From Pseudomonadota bacterium (GTDB lineage Bacteria; Pseudomonadota; Gammaproteobacteria; Burkholderiales; Burkholderiaceae_C), in assembly GCA_963204815.1 (NCBI GenBank), contig CAUJHQ010000130.1, forward strand, positions 1 to 64,000: 64,000 nt of DNA, read 5' to 3'. A model generated the notes under the pieces. That model had not been told where the DNA came from, ran no database searches, and saw nothing but the letters and a program-made list of their open reading frames with translations. The translations under genes and the position numbers were made by a program. Every line of letters starts with the position of its first letter. Position 1 is the first letter of the stretch. This document shows positions 1 to 8,014 of the stretch, one piece after another.

Positions 1-534
1 CAGATCGAGGTCGGCTTCGACATCGACGCCAACGGCATCCTGCACGTGAGCGCCAAGGACAAGGCCACTGGCAAGGAGAACAAGATCACCATCAAGGCGA
101 ACTCGGGCCTCTCGGAAGCCGAGATCGAGAAGATGGTGAAGGACGCCGAGGCCAACGCCGCGGAAGACAAGAAGAAGCTCGAGGTCGTGCAGGCCCGCAA
201 CGCCGCCGACGCGATGCTGCACTCGGTCAAGAAGAGCCTGGCCGAGCACGGCGACAAGCTCGACGCCGGCGAGAAGGAGAAGATCGAAGCGGCGCTGAAG
301 GACGTCGAGGAATCGCTGAAGAGCGAGGACAAGGCCGACATCGAGGCCAAGACCGAAGCCCTGATGACCGCCAGCCAGAAGCTCGGCGAGAAGGTCTACG
401 CCGAGCAGCAGGCGGCCCAGGCCGCGGCCGGTGCCGCCGGCGCGGCGGGCGGTGGCGAGCAGGCGTCGGCGAAGGCCAAGCCGGACGACGACAACGTGGT
501 CGACGCCGAGTTCAAGGAAGTGAAGAAGGGTTGA
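1..534 (+). CDS. dnaK: Chaperone DnaK (Hsp70), 3' part
   Basis: This is the C-terminal part of DnaK; the reading frame is already open at base 1, so the gene begins before the window. It covers the end of the beta-sandwich substrate-binding domain ([14 protein letters not shown]), the helical lid, and a Gly/Ala-rich linker ending in the acidic [13 protein letters not shown] tail that contacts co-chaperones. DnaK is the cytosolic ATP-driven foldase working with DnaJ and GrpE, and dnaJ follows 98 bp downstream. The tail matches the usual end of the family, so the 3' end looks intact. Confidence 0.97.
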   Translation, partial: QIEVGFDIDANGILHVSAKDKATGKENKITIKANSGLSEAEIEKMVKDAEANAAEDKKKLEVVQARNAADAMLHSVKKSLAEHGDKLDAGEKEKIEAALKDVEESLKSEDKADIEAKTEALMTASQKLGEKVYAEQQAAQAAAGAAGAAGGGEQASAKAKPDDDNVVDAEFKEVKKG

Positions 535-558
535 GGCCGCAGGTCCACCGACCTGAAC

Positions 559-607
559 CGCCGCGAAACGACGCAGGGCAGGCGCCCTGCTCGCTTCGCG
601 GCGTTTG
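559..607 (+). terminator. Long hairpin between dnaK and dnaJ
   Basis: A nested inverted repeat fills about half of the intergenic space. The outer arms are CGCCGCGAA (559-567) and TTCGCGGCG (595-603); the inner arms are GCAGGGC (573-579) and GCCCTGC (584-590) around an AGGC loop. TTTG follows at 604-607. The structure could act as a partial terminator or mRNA-processing/stability hairpin that lowers dnaJ relative to dnaK. That role is inferred; the repeat itself is directly visible. Confidence 0.6.
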
Positions 608-632
608 TGCGTGAGGCAGTCCGAGAACATTC

Positions 633-1775
633 ATGGCAAAGCGCGACTACTACGAGATCCTGGGCGTGGCGAAGAACGCCACCGAGGACGACATCAAGAA
701 GGCCTACCGCAAGCTGGCCATGAAGCACCACCCCGACCGCAACCAGGGTGACGATGCGAAGAAGGCGGAAGAGAAGTTCAAGGAGGCCAAGGAAGCCTAC
801 GAGATGCTCTCCGATGCGCAGAAGCGCGCCGCCTACGACCAGTACGGCCACGCCGGCGTCGACCCCAACATGGGCGGCCGCGGCGGCCCGGGGGCGGAAG
901 GCTTCGGCGGCTTTGCCGAGGCCTTCGGCGACATCTTCGGCGACATCTTCGGCGGCGGCGGGCGCCAGCGCGGTGCCGGCGGCCAGCAGGTCTACCGGGG
1001 CAGCGACCTGAGCTACGCGATGGAGATCTCGCTCGAGGAGGCGGCCAACGGCAAGGAAACGCAGATCCGCATCCCGAGTTGGGACAGCTGCGAGGTCTGC
1101 CACGGCAGCGGTGCCAAGCCGGGCACCAGCGCCAAGACCTGCCCCACCTGCAACGGCAGCGGCACGGTGCACCTGCGCCAGGGCTTCTTCAGCATCCAGC
1201 AGACCTGCCCGCACTGCCACGGCAGCGGCAAGATCATTCCCGACCCCTGCACCGCGTGCAACGGCGCCGGCAAGATCAAGAAGCAGAAGACGCTCGAGGT
1301 GAAGATCCCGCCGGGCATCAACGAAGGCATGCGCATCCGCTCGGCCGGCAATGGGGAGCCGGGCACGAACGGCGGCCCGCCGGGCGACCTGTACATCGAG
1401 ATCCGCATCAAGCAGCACGAGATCTTCGAGCGCGACGGCGACGACCTGCACTGCACGGTGCCGGTCGGCCTGACGACCGCCGCGCTGGGCGGTTCGATCG
1501 AGGTGCCCACGCTGGCCGGCAAGGCCGAGATCGAGCTCCCGGAAGGCACCCAGCACGGCAAGACCTTCCGCCTGCGCGGCAAGGGCATCAAGGGCATCCG
1601 CTCCAGCTACCCGGGCGACCTGTACTGCCACGTGACCGTGGAAACCCCGGTCAAGCTGACCGAGCACCAGCGCAAGCTGCTGAAGGAACTCGACGATTCC
1701 TTCCGCAAGGGCGGCGACAAACACTCGCCGAACGCCAAGAGCTGGACCGATCGGGTCAAGGACATTTTCAAATAG
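633..1775 (+). CDS. dnaJ: Chaperone DnaJ (Hsp40)
   Basis: This is a full-length 380-residue DnaJ, the co-chaperone that delivers unfolded clients to DnaK and stimulates its ATPase. The N-terminal J domain contains HPD within KHHPDRN. A Gly/Phe-rich linker follows, then four zinc-finger repeats ([32 protein letters not shown]) and the C-terminal client-binding domains. The ATG has no strong Shine-Dalgarno sequence. It lies downstream of dnaK and is probably co-transcribed, with modulation by the hairpin at 559-607. A 7-bp hairpin (CGGCGCA 1786-1792 / TGCGCCG 1802-1808) follows the stop but lacks a T-tract. Confidence 0.98.
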   Translation: MAKRDYYEILGVAKNATEDDIKKAYRKLAMKHHPDRNQGDDAKKAEEKFKEAKEAYEMLSDAQKRAAYDQYGHAGVDPNMGGRGGPGAEGFGGFAEAFGDIFGDIFGGGGRQRGAGGQQVYRGSDLSYAMEISLEEAANGKETQIRIPSWDSCEVCHGSGAKPGTSAKTCPTCNGSGTVHLRQGFFSIQQTCPHCHGSGKIIPDPCTACNGAGKIKKQKTLEVKIPPGINEGMRIRSAGNGEPGTNGGPPGDLYIEIRIKQHEIFERDGDDLHCTVPVGLTTAALGGSIEVPTLAGKAEIELPEGTQHGKTFRLRGKGIKGIRSSYPGDLYCHVTVETPVKLTEHQRKLLKELDDSFRKGGDKHSPNAKSWTDRVKDIFK

Positions 1776-1903
1776 CGCGATTCGACGGCGCATTCAAGTT
1801 GTGCGCCGGGGCGGTCGAAATGGAGTTCTGACGCCTTCGATTCGCCCATGACACGCCGCCAGCACCCGCCGCGCGACGCCCTGCCTGACCGGGGGGCGTG
1901 CTG

Positions 1904-3610
1904 ATGGCCACCATGCTCGACCGCGAGATCCACCTGTGCAAGGCGCTGGTGATCGACGGCAATGCCACCTCGCGCAGCATCCTGGTGGCGCAGATGCGCG
2001 ACTTCGGCATCGGCAATGTGGCCCAGTGCGGGCGCGTGGCCGACGCCCGCACGCTGCTCGAGCGCAACAGCTTCGACATCGTGCTGTGCGAGCAGAGCTT
2101 CAGCGGCACCGACTACTCCGGCCAGCAACTGCTCGACGACCTGCGCCGTGCCCAGTTGCTGCCGCTGTCGACCGTGTTCGTGATGATCACCGGCGAGGCG
2201 TCCTACGCGAAGGTCACCGAAGCGGCCGAATCGGCGCTCGACAGCTACCTCGTCAAGCCGCACACCGCCAGTTCGCTGGGCGACCGCATCGCCCACGCGC
2301 GGCGCCGCAAGCGCGTGCTGAAGGACATCTTCGAGGCGGTGGACGCCGGCCGCTTCGACGCCGCCGCGACGCTCTGCGTCGCCCGCTTCGAGGCGCGCGC
2401 CGAGTTCTGGCTGTTCGCCGCGCGCATCGGCTCCGAGCTGCTGCTGACGCAAGGCCGCCATGCCGAGGCGAAGGCGCTCTTCGAAGGCGTGCTGGCGGCA
2501 CAGCCGGCACCGTGGGCGAGGCTGGGCATCGCGCGCGCGCAGATGGCCGCGAACGAGAATGCCGCCGCTTCGCGCACGCTGGAGGCGCTGCTCGCCGAAC
2601 AACCCTCGTACGTCGACGCACACGACGTGCTCGGCCGGCTGCGCTTCGAGCAGGGTCAGCACGAGGCCGCGATCGAGGCCTGCCGCACGGCCACGGCGCT
2701 GACGCCGGGATCGGTCGGCCGGCTGCAGAAGCTGGGGCTGCTGGCGTTCCTCTTCGGCGACCCCCAGGAGGCTGCGCGCGTGCTCGACCGCAGCGTGTCG
2801 CTGGGCGTGGGCTCGAAGATGTTCGACCCGCTGACGCTGGTGCTGCTGGCCCTGCTGCGCTACCGGCAGCAGGACACGAAGGGCGTGCAGCGCTGCACGG
2901 AGAATCTCGCGCACGCGCTTGCCCGCAGCGAGGGGGCGCCGCGCCTGAAGCGGCTCTCGCGCTGCGCCGAGGTGCTGAACCTGCTGCTGCTGCAGCGCAC
3001 CGACGAGGTGCCGCCGCTGATGGCCGAACTGGGCGCCGAAGTGGCCGACGAAGGATTCGACCTCGAGGCCGCCTGCTGCCTGCTGCTGCTGCTGGCGCAA
3101 CTGGCCGCGGCGGCCGTCAGCGTCGAAGGGGCCGAAGGCTGGGTCGACGCGGTCGGGCTGCGCTACTGCAGCTCGAAGGCACACACCGAGCTGCTGGCCA
3201 CGACGGCCGCGCTGCACGCGCCGTATGCCGAGCGCGTGCGGCAGTGCCCGCACCGCATCACGCAGATCGCCGAGCAGGCAATGGCGCACACGCTGGCCGG
3301 CGACCCGGGTGCCGCGGTGCGCGGCCTGATCGAACAGGGGCAGCACACGCTCAACGGCAAGCTGCTCGACAACGCCCGCCACCTGCTGCAGCGCCACCAG
3401 GAGCGCATCGCCGACGCACATGCGCTGCTCGCCGAGGCCGACGCGCTGCGCGCGCGCTTCTGGACGCGCAACGTCCGCCTGCCGATGGCCGACGGCGCCC
3501 GTGCCGCCGGCGGCATCACGCTGCGCACCTCGGTCGACATCGTGCGCGAGCCGTCGCCCGCCGCGGTCGACCCGGTCGACCCGGTCGAGATCGACGGCGT
3601 CACCGGCTAG
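1904..3610 (+). CDS. Receiver-like domain protein with TPR repeats
   Basis: About 568 residues: an N-terminal response-regulator receiver fold (about 10-130) followed by a long alpha-helical region with TPR-like repeats (about 145-290) and further helices to the C terminus. No DNA-binding or enzymatic output domain is visible, so it probably works by protein-protein contacts. The receiver is degenerate: the normal phosphoacceptor Asp is Glu63 (IVLCEQSF), only one of the paired acidic residues remains (Asp18 in VIDGN), while Thr96 and Lys118 (LVKP) are kept. I chose ATG 1904 because the G-run at 1891-1896 is well spaced from it; GTG 1898 is an alternative. The partner kinase and pathway are unknown. 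The gene ends in a CTAG shared with the convergent radical SAM gene. Confidence 0.85.
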   Translation: MATMLDREIHLCKALVIDGNATSRSILVAQMRDFGIGNVAQCGRVADARTLLERNSFDIVLCEQSFSGTDYSGQQLLDDLRRAQLLPLSTVFVMITGEASYAKVTEAAESALDSYLVKPHTASSLGDRIAHARRRKRVLKDIFEAVDAGRFDAAATLCVARFEARAEFWLFAARIGSELLLTQGRHAEAKALFEGVLAAQPAPWARLGIARAQMAANENAAASRTLEALLAEQPSYVDAHDVLGRLRFEQGQHEAAIEACRTATALTPGSVGRLQKLGLLAFLFGDPQEAARVLDRSVSLGVGSKMFDPLTLVLLALLRYRQQDTKGVQRCTENLAHALARSEGAPRLKRLSRCAEVLNLLLLQRTDEVPPLMAELGAEVADEGFDLEAACCLLLLLAQLAAAAVSVEGAEGWVDAVGLRYCSSKAHTELLATTAALHAPYAERVRQCPHRITQIAEQAMAHTLAGDPGAAVRGLIEQGQHTLNGKLLDNARHLLQRHQERIADAHALLAEADALRARFWTRNVRLPMADGARAAGGITLRTSVDIVREPSPAAVDPVDPVEIDGVTG

Positions 3611-4737
3611 AAGAGCGTGCCCTGCAGCGCCGCGCCCGGCGCGGCCGGCGGGCGAAAGCGCGTGAGGTCGAGTTCGACGCGCTCGCGCCGGTAGCCCAGC
3701 CGCGCACAGGCCTTGTCGAAACGCTGGCGCAGCAGTTCGGCCCAGGGGCCTTCACCGCGCATGCGCTTGCCGAAGCGGGCGTCGTTGTCCTTGCCGCCGC
3801 GCATGTCGCGCACGCGGGCCATCACGCGCGCCGCGCGGTCGGGAAAGTGGTCCTGCAGCCACTGCTGGAAGATCGGGTTCACCTCCCAGGGCAGCCGCAG
3901 CACGATGCTGAAGGCGCGGCTCGCGCCGGCCTCGCGCGCCGCTTCGAGCACACGCTCGAGTTCGGGTTCGTTGATGAACGGGATCACCGGCGACACGCTC
4001 ACGCCCACCGGCACGCCGACCTTCGCGAGCGCCTCGATCGTGCGCAGTCGCCGATGCGGCGCCGTCGCGCGTGGTTCGAGCACGCGGGCGAGCGCCGGGT
4101 CCAGTGTCGTGATCGACACGTAGACCGCGGCCAGCTGGTCGGCCGCCATCGGGGCGATGAGATCGAGGTCGCGCTCCACCAGGCTGGACTTGGTGATGAG
4201 CGAGAACGGGTGCCGCGCCTCGGCCAGCACCTCGATCACCTGGCGCGTGATGCGCAGGCGGCGCTCCACCGGCTGGTAGGCATCGGTCACGGAACCGATG
4301 TTCAGCAGCAGCGGCTGGTAGCCACGCGCGCGCAGCGCCTCGCGCAGGCGTTCGGCGGCGTTGACCTTGGCGACGATGCGGGTCTCGAAGTCGAGGCCGG
4401 GCGAGAGGTTCAGGTAGCTGTGCGTGGGCCGCGCATAGCAGTAGACGCAGCCGTGTTCGCAGCCGCGGTACGGGTTGATCGACAGGTCGAAGCCGATGTC
4501 GGGTGAGTCGTTGCCGGTGAGGATGCTCTTCACCCGCTCTTCGAGCACTTGCGTCTCGGGCGCGGCTTGCTCTTCGAGCGCGGCCTGTTCCAGCGTGCCC
4601 CAGCCGTCGTCGAAACCGGCGCGCTCCTGTGCGGCGAAGCGGTGCTCGATCGCCCAGACCGTGCCACGCCCCTTGAGCGCGGTGGCCGGCGCGTACATCA
4701 GCGTGGCGGCGGGGTCGGGGTTGGGGGCGCTCGGCAT
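3607..4737 (-). CDS. PA0069-family radical SAM protein (SplB-like), probably SOS-controlled
   Basis: A 376-residue radical SAM enzyme. The cluster motif is Cys93-x3-Cys97-x2-Cys100 within RGCEHGCVYCYAR, which would bind the [4Fe-4S] cluster that cleaves S-adenosylmethionine. The spacing and downstream sequence place it in the COG1533 group, which also holds spore photoproduct lyase; the substrate of the PA0069 branch is not known to me. The start is ATG 4737, just after a CTGT-N8-ACAG LexA-type operator. No Shine-Dalgarno sequence can fit between the operator and the ATG, and the predicted transcription start is the A of the ATG, so the mRNA may be leaderless. ATG 4698 (Met14) is an alternative. 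The operator suggests a DNA-damage role; this is inference. Confidence 0.9.
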   Translation of the reverse strand: MPSAPNPDPAATLMYAPATALKGRGTVWAIEHRFAAQERAGFDDGWGTLEQAALEEQAAPETQVLEERVKSILTGNDSPDIGFDLSINPYRGCEHGCVYCYARPTHSYLNLSPGLDFETRIVAKVNAAERLREALRARGYQPLLLNIGSVTDAYQPVERRLRITRQVIEVLAEARHPFSLITKSSLVERDLDLIAPMAADQLAAVYVSITTLDPALARVLEPRATAPHRRLRTIEALAKVGVPVGVSVSPVIPFINEPELERVLEAAREAGASRAFSIVLRLPWEVNPIFQQWLQDHFPDRAARVMARVRDMRGGKDNDARFGKRMRGEGPWAELLRQRFDKACARLGYRRERVELDLTRFRPPAAPGAALQGTLF

Positions 4738-4772
4738 ACTGTAAATATATACAGTTCGCCCGGCGCCCGCAA
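4738..4772 (-). promoter_or_regulatory. LexA (SOS) box and overlapping promoter of the radical SAM gene
   Basis: Positions 4739-4754 read, on the minus strand, CTGTATATATTTACAG, an exact CTGT-N8-ACAG with an all-A/T core as in the gammaproteobacterial LexA consensus. A sigma70-like promoter overlaps it: -35 TTGCGG (4772-4767), a 17-bp spacer and -10 TATATT (4749-4744). The -10 lies inside the operator, so LexA would occlude RNA polymerase. The predicted +1 (six bases after the -10) is 4737, the A of the start codon. Confidence 0.8.
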
Positions 4773-4778
4773 GCCGGA

Positions 4779-6185
4779 TCAGTAGTCGGACGAAGCGCCC
4801 GGCGCCAGGTTGTCGAAGCGCGTGAACGGCTTCAGGAAGGTCAGCTTCACGGTGCCCACCGGGCCATTGCGCTGCTTGGCGATGATGATCTCCGTGACGC
4901 CCGGCTCCTTGCTGGCTTCCTTGTTGTAGTAGTCGTCGCGGTAGATGAACATGATGATGTCGGCGTCCTGCTCGATCGCGCCCGACTCGCGAAGGTCGCT
5001 CATCATCGGCCGCTTGTCGTTGCGGGTCTCGACGCTGCGGTTCAGCTGCGAGAGCGCGATGACCGGACACTGCAGTTCCTTGGCCAGCGCCTTCAGGCCG
5101 CGCGAGATCTCGCCCAGCTCGGTGGCGCGGTTCTCGTCGCCGCTGGACGAGCCGCTCATCAGCTGCAGGTAGTCGATGACGATCAGCCCCAGCTGCCCGT
5201 ACTGCCGCGCCATGCGGCGCGCCCGCGCGCGCAGTTCGGCGGCGGTGAGGCCGGGGGTCTCGTCGATGTACAGCCGCGCCAGCTTGAGGCGGTCGACGGC
5301 CTCGGCCAGGCGGCCCCACTCGTCGTCCGTCAGGCGGCCGGTGCGCAGGTGCGTCTGGTCGATGCGGCCGAGCGAGCCCACCAGGCGCAGCGCCAGCTGC
5401 GAGGCGCCCATTTCCATCGAGAACACCAGCACCGGCAGCTCTTCCTTCACCGCCACGTTCTCGGCGATGTTGAGCGCGAAGGCGGTCTTGCCCATCGAAG
5501 GGCGCGCCGCCAGCACGATGAGGTCGCCCTTCTGCAGGCCGGCGGTGTCGCGGTCGAGGTCGTAGAAGCCGGTGCGCACGCCGGTCACGTCCTCGGCGCC
5601 GTTGTCGTGCAGTTCGTTGACGCGGTCCAGCAGGTCGACGACGAGCCTGTCGATGCCCTGGAAGCCCTGCTTCTGGCGCGAGCCTTCCTCGCCGATCTGG
5701 AAGATCCGGCCCTCGGCCTCATCGAGGATCTGGCTCACCGCCCGGCCCTGCGGGTTGAAGGCGTGGGTGGCGATCTCGTCGCTGGCGGCGATCAGCTTGC
5801 GCAGGATGGCGCGCTCGCGCACGATCTCGGCATAACGGCGGATGTTGGCGGCACTCGGCACACTCTGTGCCAGCGCGTTCAGGTAGGTCAGGCCACCGCA
5901 GTCGTCGGCCTTGCCCAGGCTCTGCAGCTGTTCGAAGACGGTGATGACGTCGGCCGGCTTGCTGTTGTTCACCAGGCCGGCGACGGCGGCGAAGATGTGC
6001 CGGTGCTCGTGGCGGTAGAAGTCGCTCTCGGTGAGCAGGTCGCCGGCGCGGTCCCAGGCCAGGTTGTCCAGCAGCAGGCCGCCGAGCACGCTCTGCTCGG
6101 CTTCGACGGAATGCGGCGGCACGCGCAGGCGCGCCACGTCGTCGTCACGGGGCGCCTTGTCGCGCGAATCGAAGAGGGCTGACAT
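4779..6185 (-). CDS. dnaB: Replicative DNA helicase DnaB
   Basis: A 468-residue hexameric replication-fork helicase. The N-terminal domain (about 20-150, beginning near PPHSVEAEQSVLGG) binds primase. The C-terminal RecA-like motor carries Walker A (RPSMGKTAF) and Walker B (LIVIDYLQLM). The length is normal for the family. Start ATG 6185 has GGAG five bases upstream; an in-frame ATG at 6194 is a weaker choice. It lies downstream of the ribosomal protein genes rpsF-priB-rpsR-rplI on the same strand, with a terminator-like hairpin in between. This arrangement with priB and rplI is common in betaproteobacteria. The radical SAM gene follows 41 bp beyond its stop. Confidence 0.98.
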   Translation of the reverse strand: MSALFDSRDKAPRDDDVARLRVPPHSVEAEQSVLGGLLLDNLAWDRAGDLLTESDFYRHEHRHIFAAVAGLVNNSKPADVITVFEQLQSLGKADDCGGLTYLNALAQSVPSAANIRRYAEIVRERAILRKLIAASDEIATHAFNPQGRAVSQILDEAEGRIFQIGEEGSRQKQGFQGIDRLVVDLLDRVNELHDNGAEDVTGVRTGFYDLDRDTAGLQKGDLIVLAARPSMGKTAFALNIAENVAVKEELPVLVFSMEMGASQLALRLVGSLGRIDQTHLRTGRLTDDEWGRLAEAVDRLKLARLYIDETPGLTAAELRARARRMARQYGQLGLIVIDYLQLMSGSSSGDENRATELGEISRGLKALAKELQCPVIALSQLNRSVETRNDKRPMMSDLRESGAIEQDADIIMFIYRDDYYNKEASKEPGVTEIIIAKQRNGPVGTVKLTFLKPFTRFDNLAPGASSDY

Positions 6186-6282
6186 GGGCTCCATCATCCG
6201 CCGAAAGGCGGGCTGCGGCTGTGGGCAAGCCTGTGCACAAGCTCTGGGGCTTGTGGGGAGAAGCGTGACCACCGGAAACGAC

Positions 6283-6308
6283 GAAGGCCGGCGGGTGCCG
6301 GCCTTCGC
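6283..6308 (-). terminator. Terminator-like hairpin after rplI
   Basis: A perfect 11-bp stem (CGAAGGCCGGC 6283-6293 with GCCGGCCTTCG 6298-6308) and a four-base loop lie 28 bp past the rplI stop. On the minus strand the stem is followed by TCGTTTCC, a weak T-tract. It probably ends or attenuates the rpsF-priB-rpsR-rplI transcript before dnaB. Confidence 0.65.
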
Positions 6309-6336
6309 TGGGATGCCCGCCGAGGCGGGCGGCAGG

Positions 6337-6789
6337 TCAGTCGGCCTGGGCCACGACCTGCACGCTGACGTCGACCACAACGTCGCCGTGCGGCGACACG
6401 CTGACGCTGTGCTCGCCGACGGTCTTCAGCGGGCCGTTGGGCATGCGCACCTGCGCCTTGGCGATTGCCAGGCCCATCTTCGTGAGCGCTTCGGCCACGT
6501 CGTGGTTGGTGACGGAGCCGAACAGGCGGCCATCGACGCCGGCCTTCTGGGCGATGCGGACCGTCTTGCCCGCCAGCTGCTCGCCGAGTTGCTGCGCGGC
6601 GGCGAGCTTGGCGGCGGCGGCCTTCTCCAGGTCGGCGCGGCGCTCGGCGAATTCCTTGATCGCGGCCTCGGTGGCGCGGCGCGCCAGCTTGGTCGGGATC
6701 AGGTAGTTGCGCGCGAAGCCGTCCTTGACCTTGACGACGTCACCCAGGTTGCCGAGCTTGCCGACCTTTTCCAGCAGGATCACTTGCAT
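6337..6789 (-). CDS. rplI: 50S ribosomal protein L9
   Basis: A 150-residue L9 with the conserved N-terminal rRNA-binding domain ([19 protein letters not shown] and [13 protein letters not shown]), the long connecting alpha-helix and the C-terminal domain. GGGAG precedes the ATG at good spacing. It is the last gene of the rpsF-priB-rpsR-rplI ribosomal operon on the minus strand, 13 bp after rpsR. L9 sits at the base of the L1 stalk and limits frameshifting; it is often non-essential. Confidence 0.98.
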   Translation of the reverse strand: MQVILLEKVGKLGNLGDVVKVKDGFARNYLIPTKLARRATEAAIKEFAERRADLEKAAAAKLAAAQQLGEQLAGKTVRIAQKAGVDGRLFGSVTNHDVAEALTKMGLAIAKAQVRMPNGPLKTVGEHSVSVSPHGDVVVDVSVQVVAQAD

Positions 6790-6802
6790 GGTGCGGCTCC
6801 CG

Positions 6803-7093
6803 TCAGACCCGGTGTTGATCGGAATACGGCAGCAGCGCGAGGTAACGCGCGCGCTTGATGGCCGTGGTGAGCTGGCGCTGGTAGAACGCTCGCGTGCCGG
6901 TCAGACGGGCCGGCGTGATCTTGCCGTTCTCGCCGACGAAGTCGCGCAGCGTGTCCAGTTCCTTGTAGTCGATCTCTTCGACGCCGGCGACGGTGAAGCG
7001 GCAAAACCGCTTGCGGCGGAACAGCAGCGACTGGCTGTTGCGCTTCGGACGCTTGTCCTTCGAAAAACGGCCTTTGCCGCGGGGTGGAGGCAT
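6803..7093 (-). CDS. rpsR: 30S ribosomal protein S18
   Basis: A 96-residue S18, recognised by the FCRFT segment, the [11 protein letters not shown] block and the C-terminal [12 protein letters not shown]18 forms a heterodimer with S6 on the platform of the small subunit, and the S6 gene is two genes upstream in the same operon. AGGAG lies six bases before the ATG. The protein is slightly longer at the N terminus than the 75-residue E. coli form, with a basic Pro/Gly/Lys-rich extension, as is usual in betaproteobacteria. Confidence 0.98.
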   Translation of the reverse strand: MPPPRGKGRFSKDKRPKRNSQSLLFRRKRFCRFTVAGVEEIDYKELDTLRDFVGENGKITPARLTGTRAFYQRQLTTAIKRARYLALLPYSDQHRV

Positions 7094-7140
7094 GTGAATC
7101 TCCTGAAAAACTTACGAATCGGTTCCGGGACGGATGGCGT

Positions 7141-7431
7141 TCAGGCTTCGGGCCCGAGCGCCGTGACATGAAAGCGAAGCCCGCGTCCGTTGCGCGTGGC
7201 GGCAAGGAAACCGGCGAAAGTGCCGGCGCTCCCCAGCGCCAGAGCGGACAGCGGCTGCGTGATCGCCCCGATCGCCAGCGCCCGGATCTCCAGCGAGACC
7301 TTGCGCGGGTGGCCGTCTTCCGAAACCTCGGACTCGTGCTGAAGGCTCAAGTCCAGGACCGGAACGCCGGCCGGGGTGTAGCGCAGCGCGCCCCGCTCCA
7401 CCAGTCGTGCCGACAGAACCAGCCGGTTCAT
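7141..7431 (-). CDS. priB: Primosomal replication protein N (PriB)
   Basis: A 96-residue single OB-fold protein beginning MNRLVLSARLVERGALRYTP, with the SSB-like middle (PVLDLSLQHES). PriB binds single-stranded DNA and PriA at stalled forks and helps reload DnaB, encoded nearby. It sits between rpsF and rpsR, the standard beta/gammaproteobacterial position. Some pipelines label it as a single-strand binding protein because PriB derives from SSB; the short length and context favour PriB. Confidence 0.93.
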   Translation of the reverse strand: MNRLVLSARLVERGALRYTPAGVPVLDLSLQHESEVSEDGHPRKVSLEIRALAIGAITQPLSALALGSAGTFAGFLAATRNGRGLRFHVTALGPEA

Positions 7432-7465
7432 CGGCCCGCCCCGGTGGCGGACGCGGCACGTCGCC

Positions 7466-7831
7466 TCAGGCGGCGGCCTCCTGCTGGGCGGCCTTGCGCG
7501 ATTCCTCGCGCTCGACGGCCTTCATCATCACCGACGGCGTGGTGTCGGCCTTGGCCTTCTTCACCGTCATGTGGCGCAGCACGGCGTCGTTGAAGCGGAA
7601 GCCGGTTTCCAGCTCCGTCAGCACGGCATTGCTGCACTCGATGTTCAGGCACAGGTAATGCGCCTTGGCGAGCTTCTGGATCATGTACGCCAGCTGGCGC
7701 CGGCCCCAGTCCTCGACCCGGTGGACCTTGCCACCGCCGTTGGTGACCAGGGTCTTGTAGCGTTCCAGCATGGCCGGAACCTGTTCGCTTTGATCCGGGT
7801 GGATCAGCAGAACGATCTCGTAGTGACGCAT
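7466..7831 (-). CDS. rpsF: 30S ribosomal protein S6
   Basis: A 121-residue S6 with the conserved start [19 protein letters not shown] and the [12 protein letters not shown] block, ending in a charged tail. S6 pairs with S18 on the 30S platform. AAGGAG lies five bases before ATG 7831, which decides the start over a longer in-frame extension. It is the first gene of the operon; the leader of about 100 nt may carry an S6:S18 autoregulatory site, as in other bacteria, but I cannot identify it with confidence. Confidence 0.98.
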   Translation of the reverse strand: MRHYEIVLLIHPDQSEQVPAMLERYKTLVTNGGGKVHRVEDWGRRQLAYMIQKLAKAHYLCLNIECSNAVLTELETGFRFNDAVLRHMTVKKAKADTTPSVMMKAVEREESRKAAQQEAAA

Positions 7832-7931
7832 TGAATCTCCTTGTGGATTCCGGCGCGAGGGGGTTCCCCGCGCCATCGGAAGCCGCCCCGGAGCGTCAAA
7901 TCAACCGGGTGCGGCAAGGGAAAAGCCTGCG

Positions 7932-7937
7932 AGTATA
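7932..7937 (-). promoter_or_regulatory. Possible -10 element of the rpsF operon
   Basis: The minus strand reads TATACT here, the best -10 match in the 183-bp gap (7832-8014) between the symporter gene and rpsF. It would give a leader of about 95 nt. No good -35 hexamer is visible at 16-18 bp. The rest of the gap holds no gene and no convincing terminator for the symporter operon. Confidence 0.4.
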
Positions 7938-8014
7938 CCCCGACAGGCCCGGCCGCGGCCTTCGCGCGCACCGCCCCGACCGAACGCAGGCCGACGCCCG
8001 CGCCGGGTACACGT

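Noticed and set aside
396-1793. Long open frame antisense to dnaK/dnaJ, and similar long frames throughout the window
   Set aside because: High GC content keeps non-coding frames open; the translations are Arg/Ala-rich with no family motifs and lie over well-supported genes.
7141-7431. Single-strand DNA-binding protein gene
   Set aside because: Only one short OB fold, no acidic C-terminal tail, and the position between rpsF and rpsR identify PriB.
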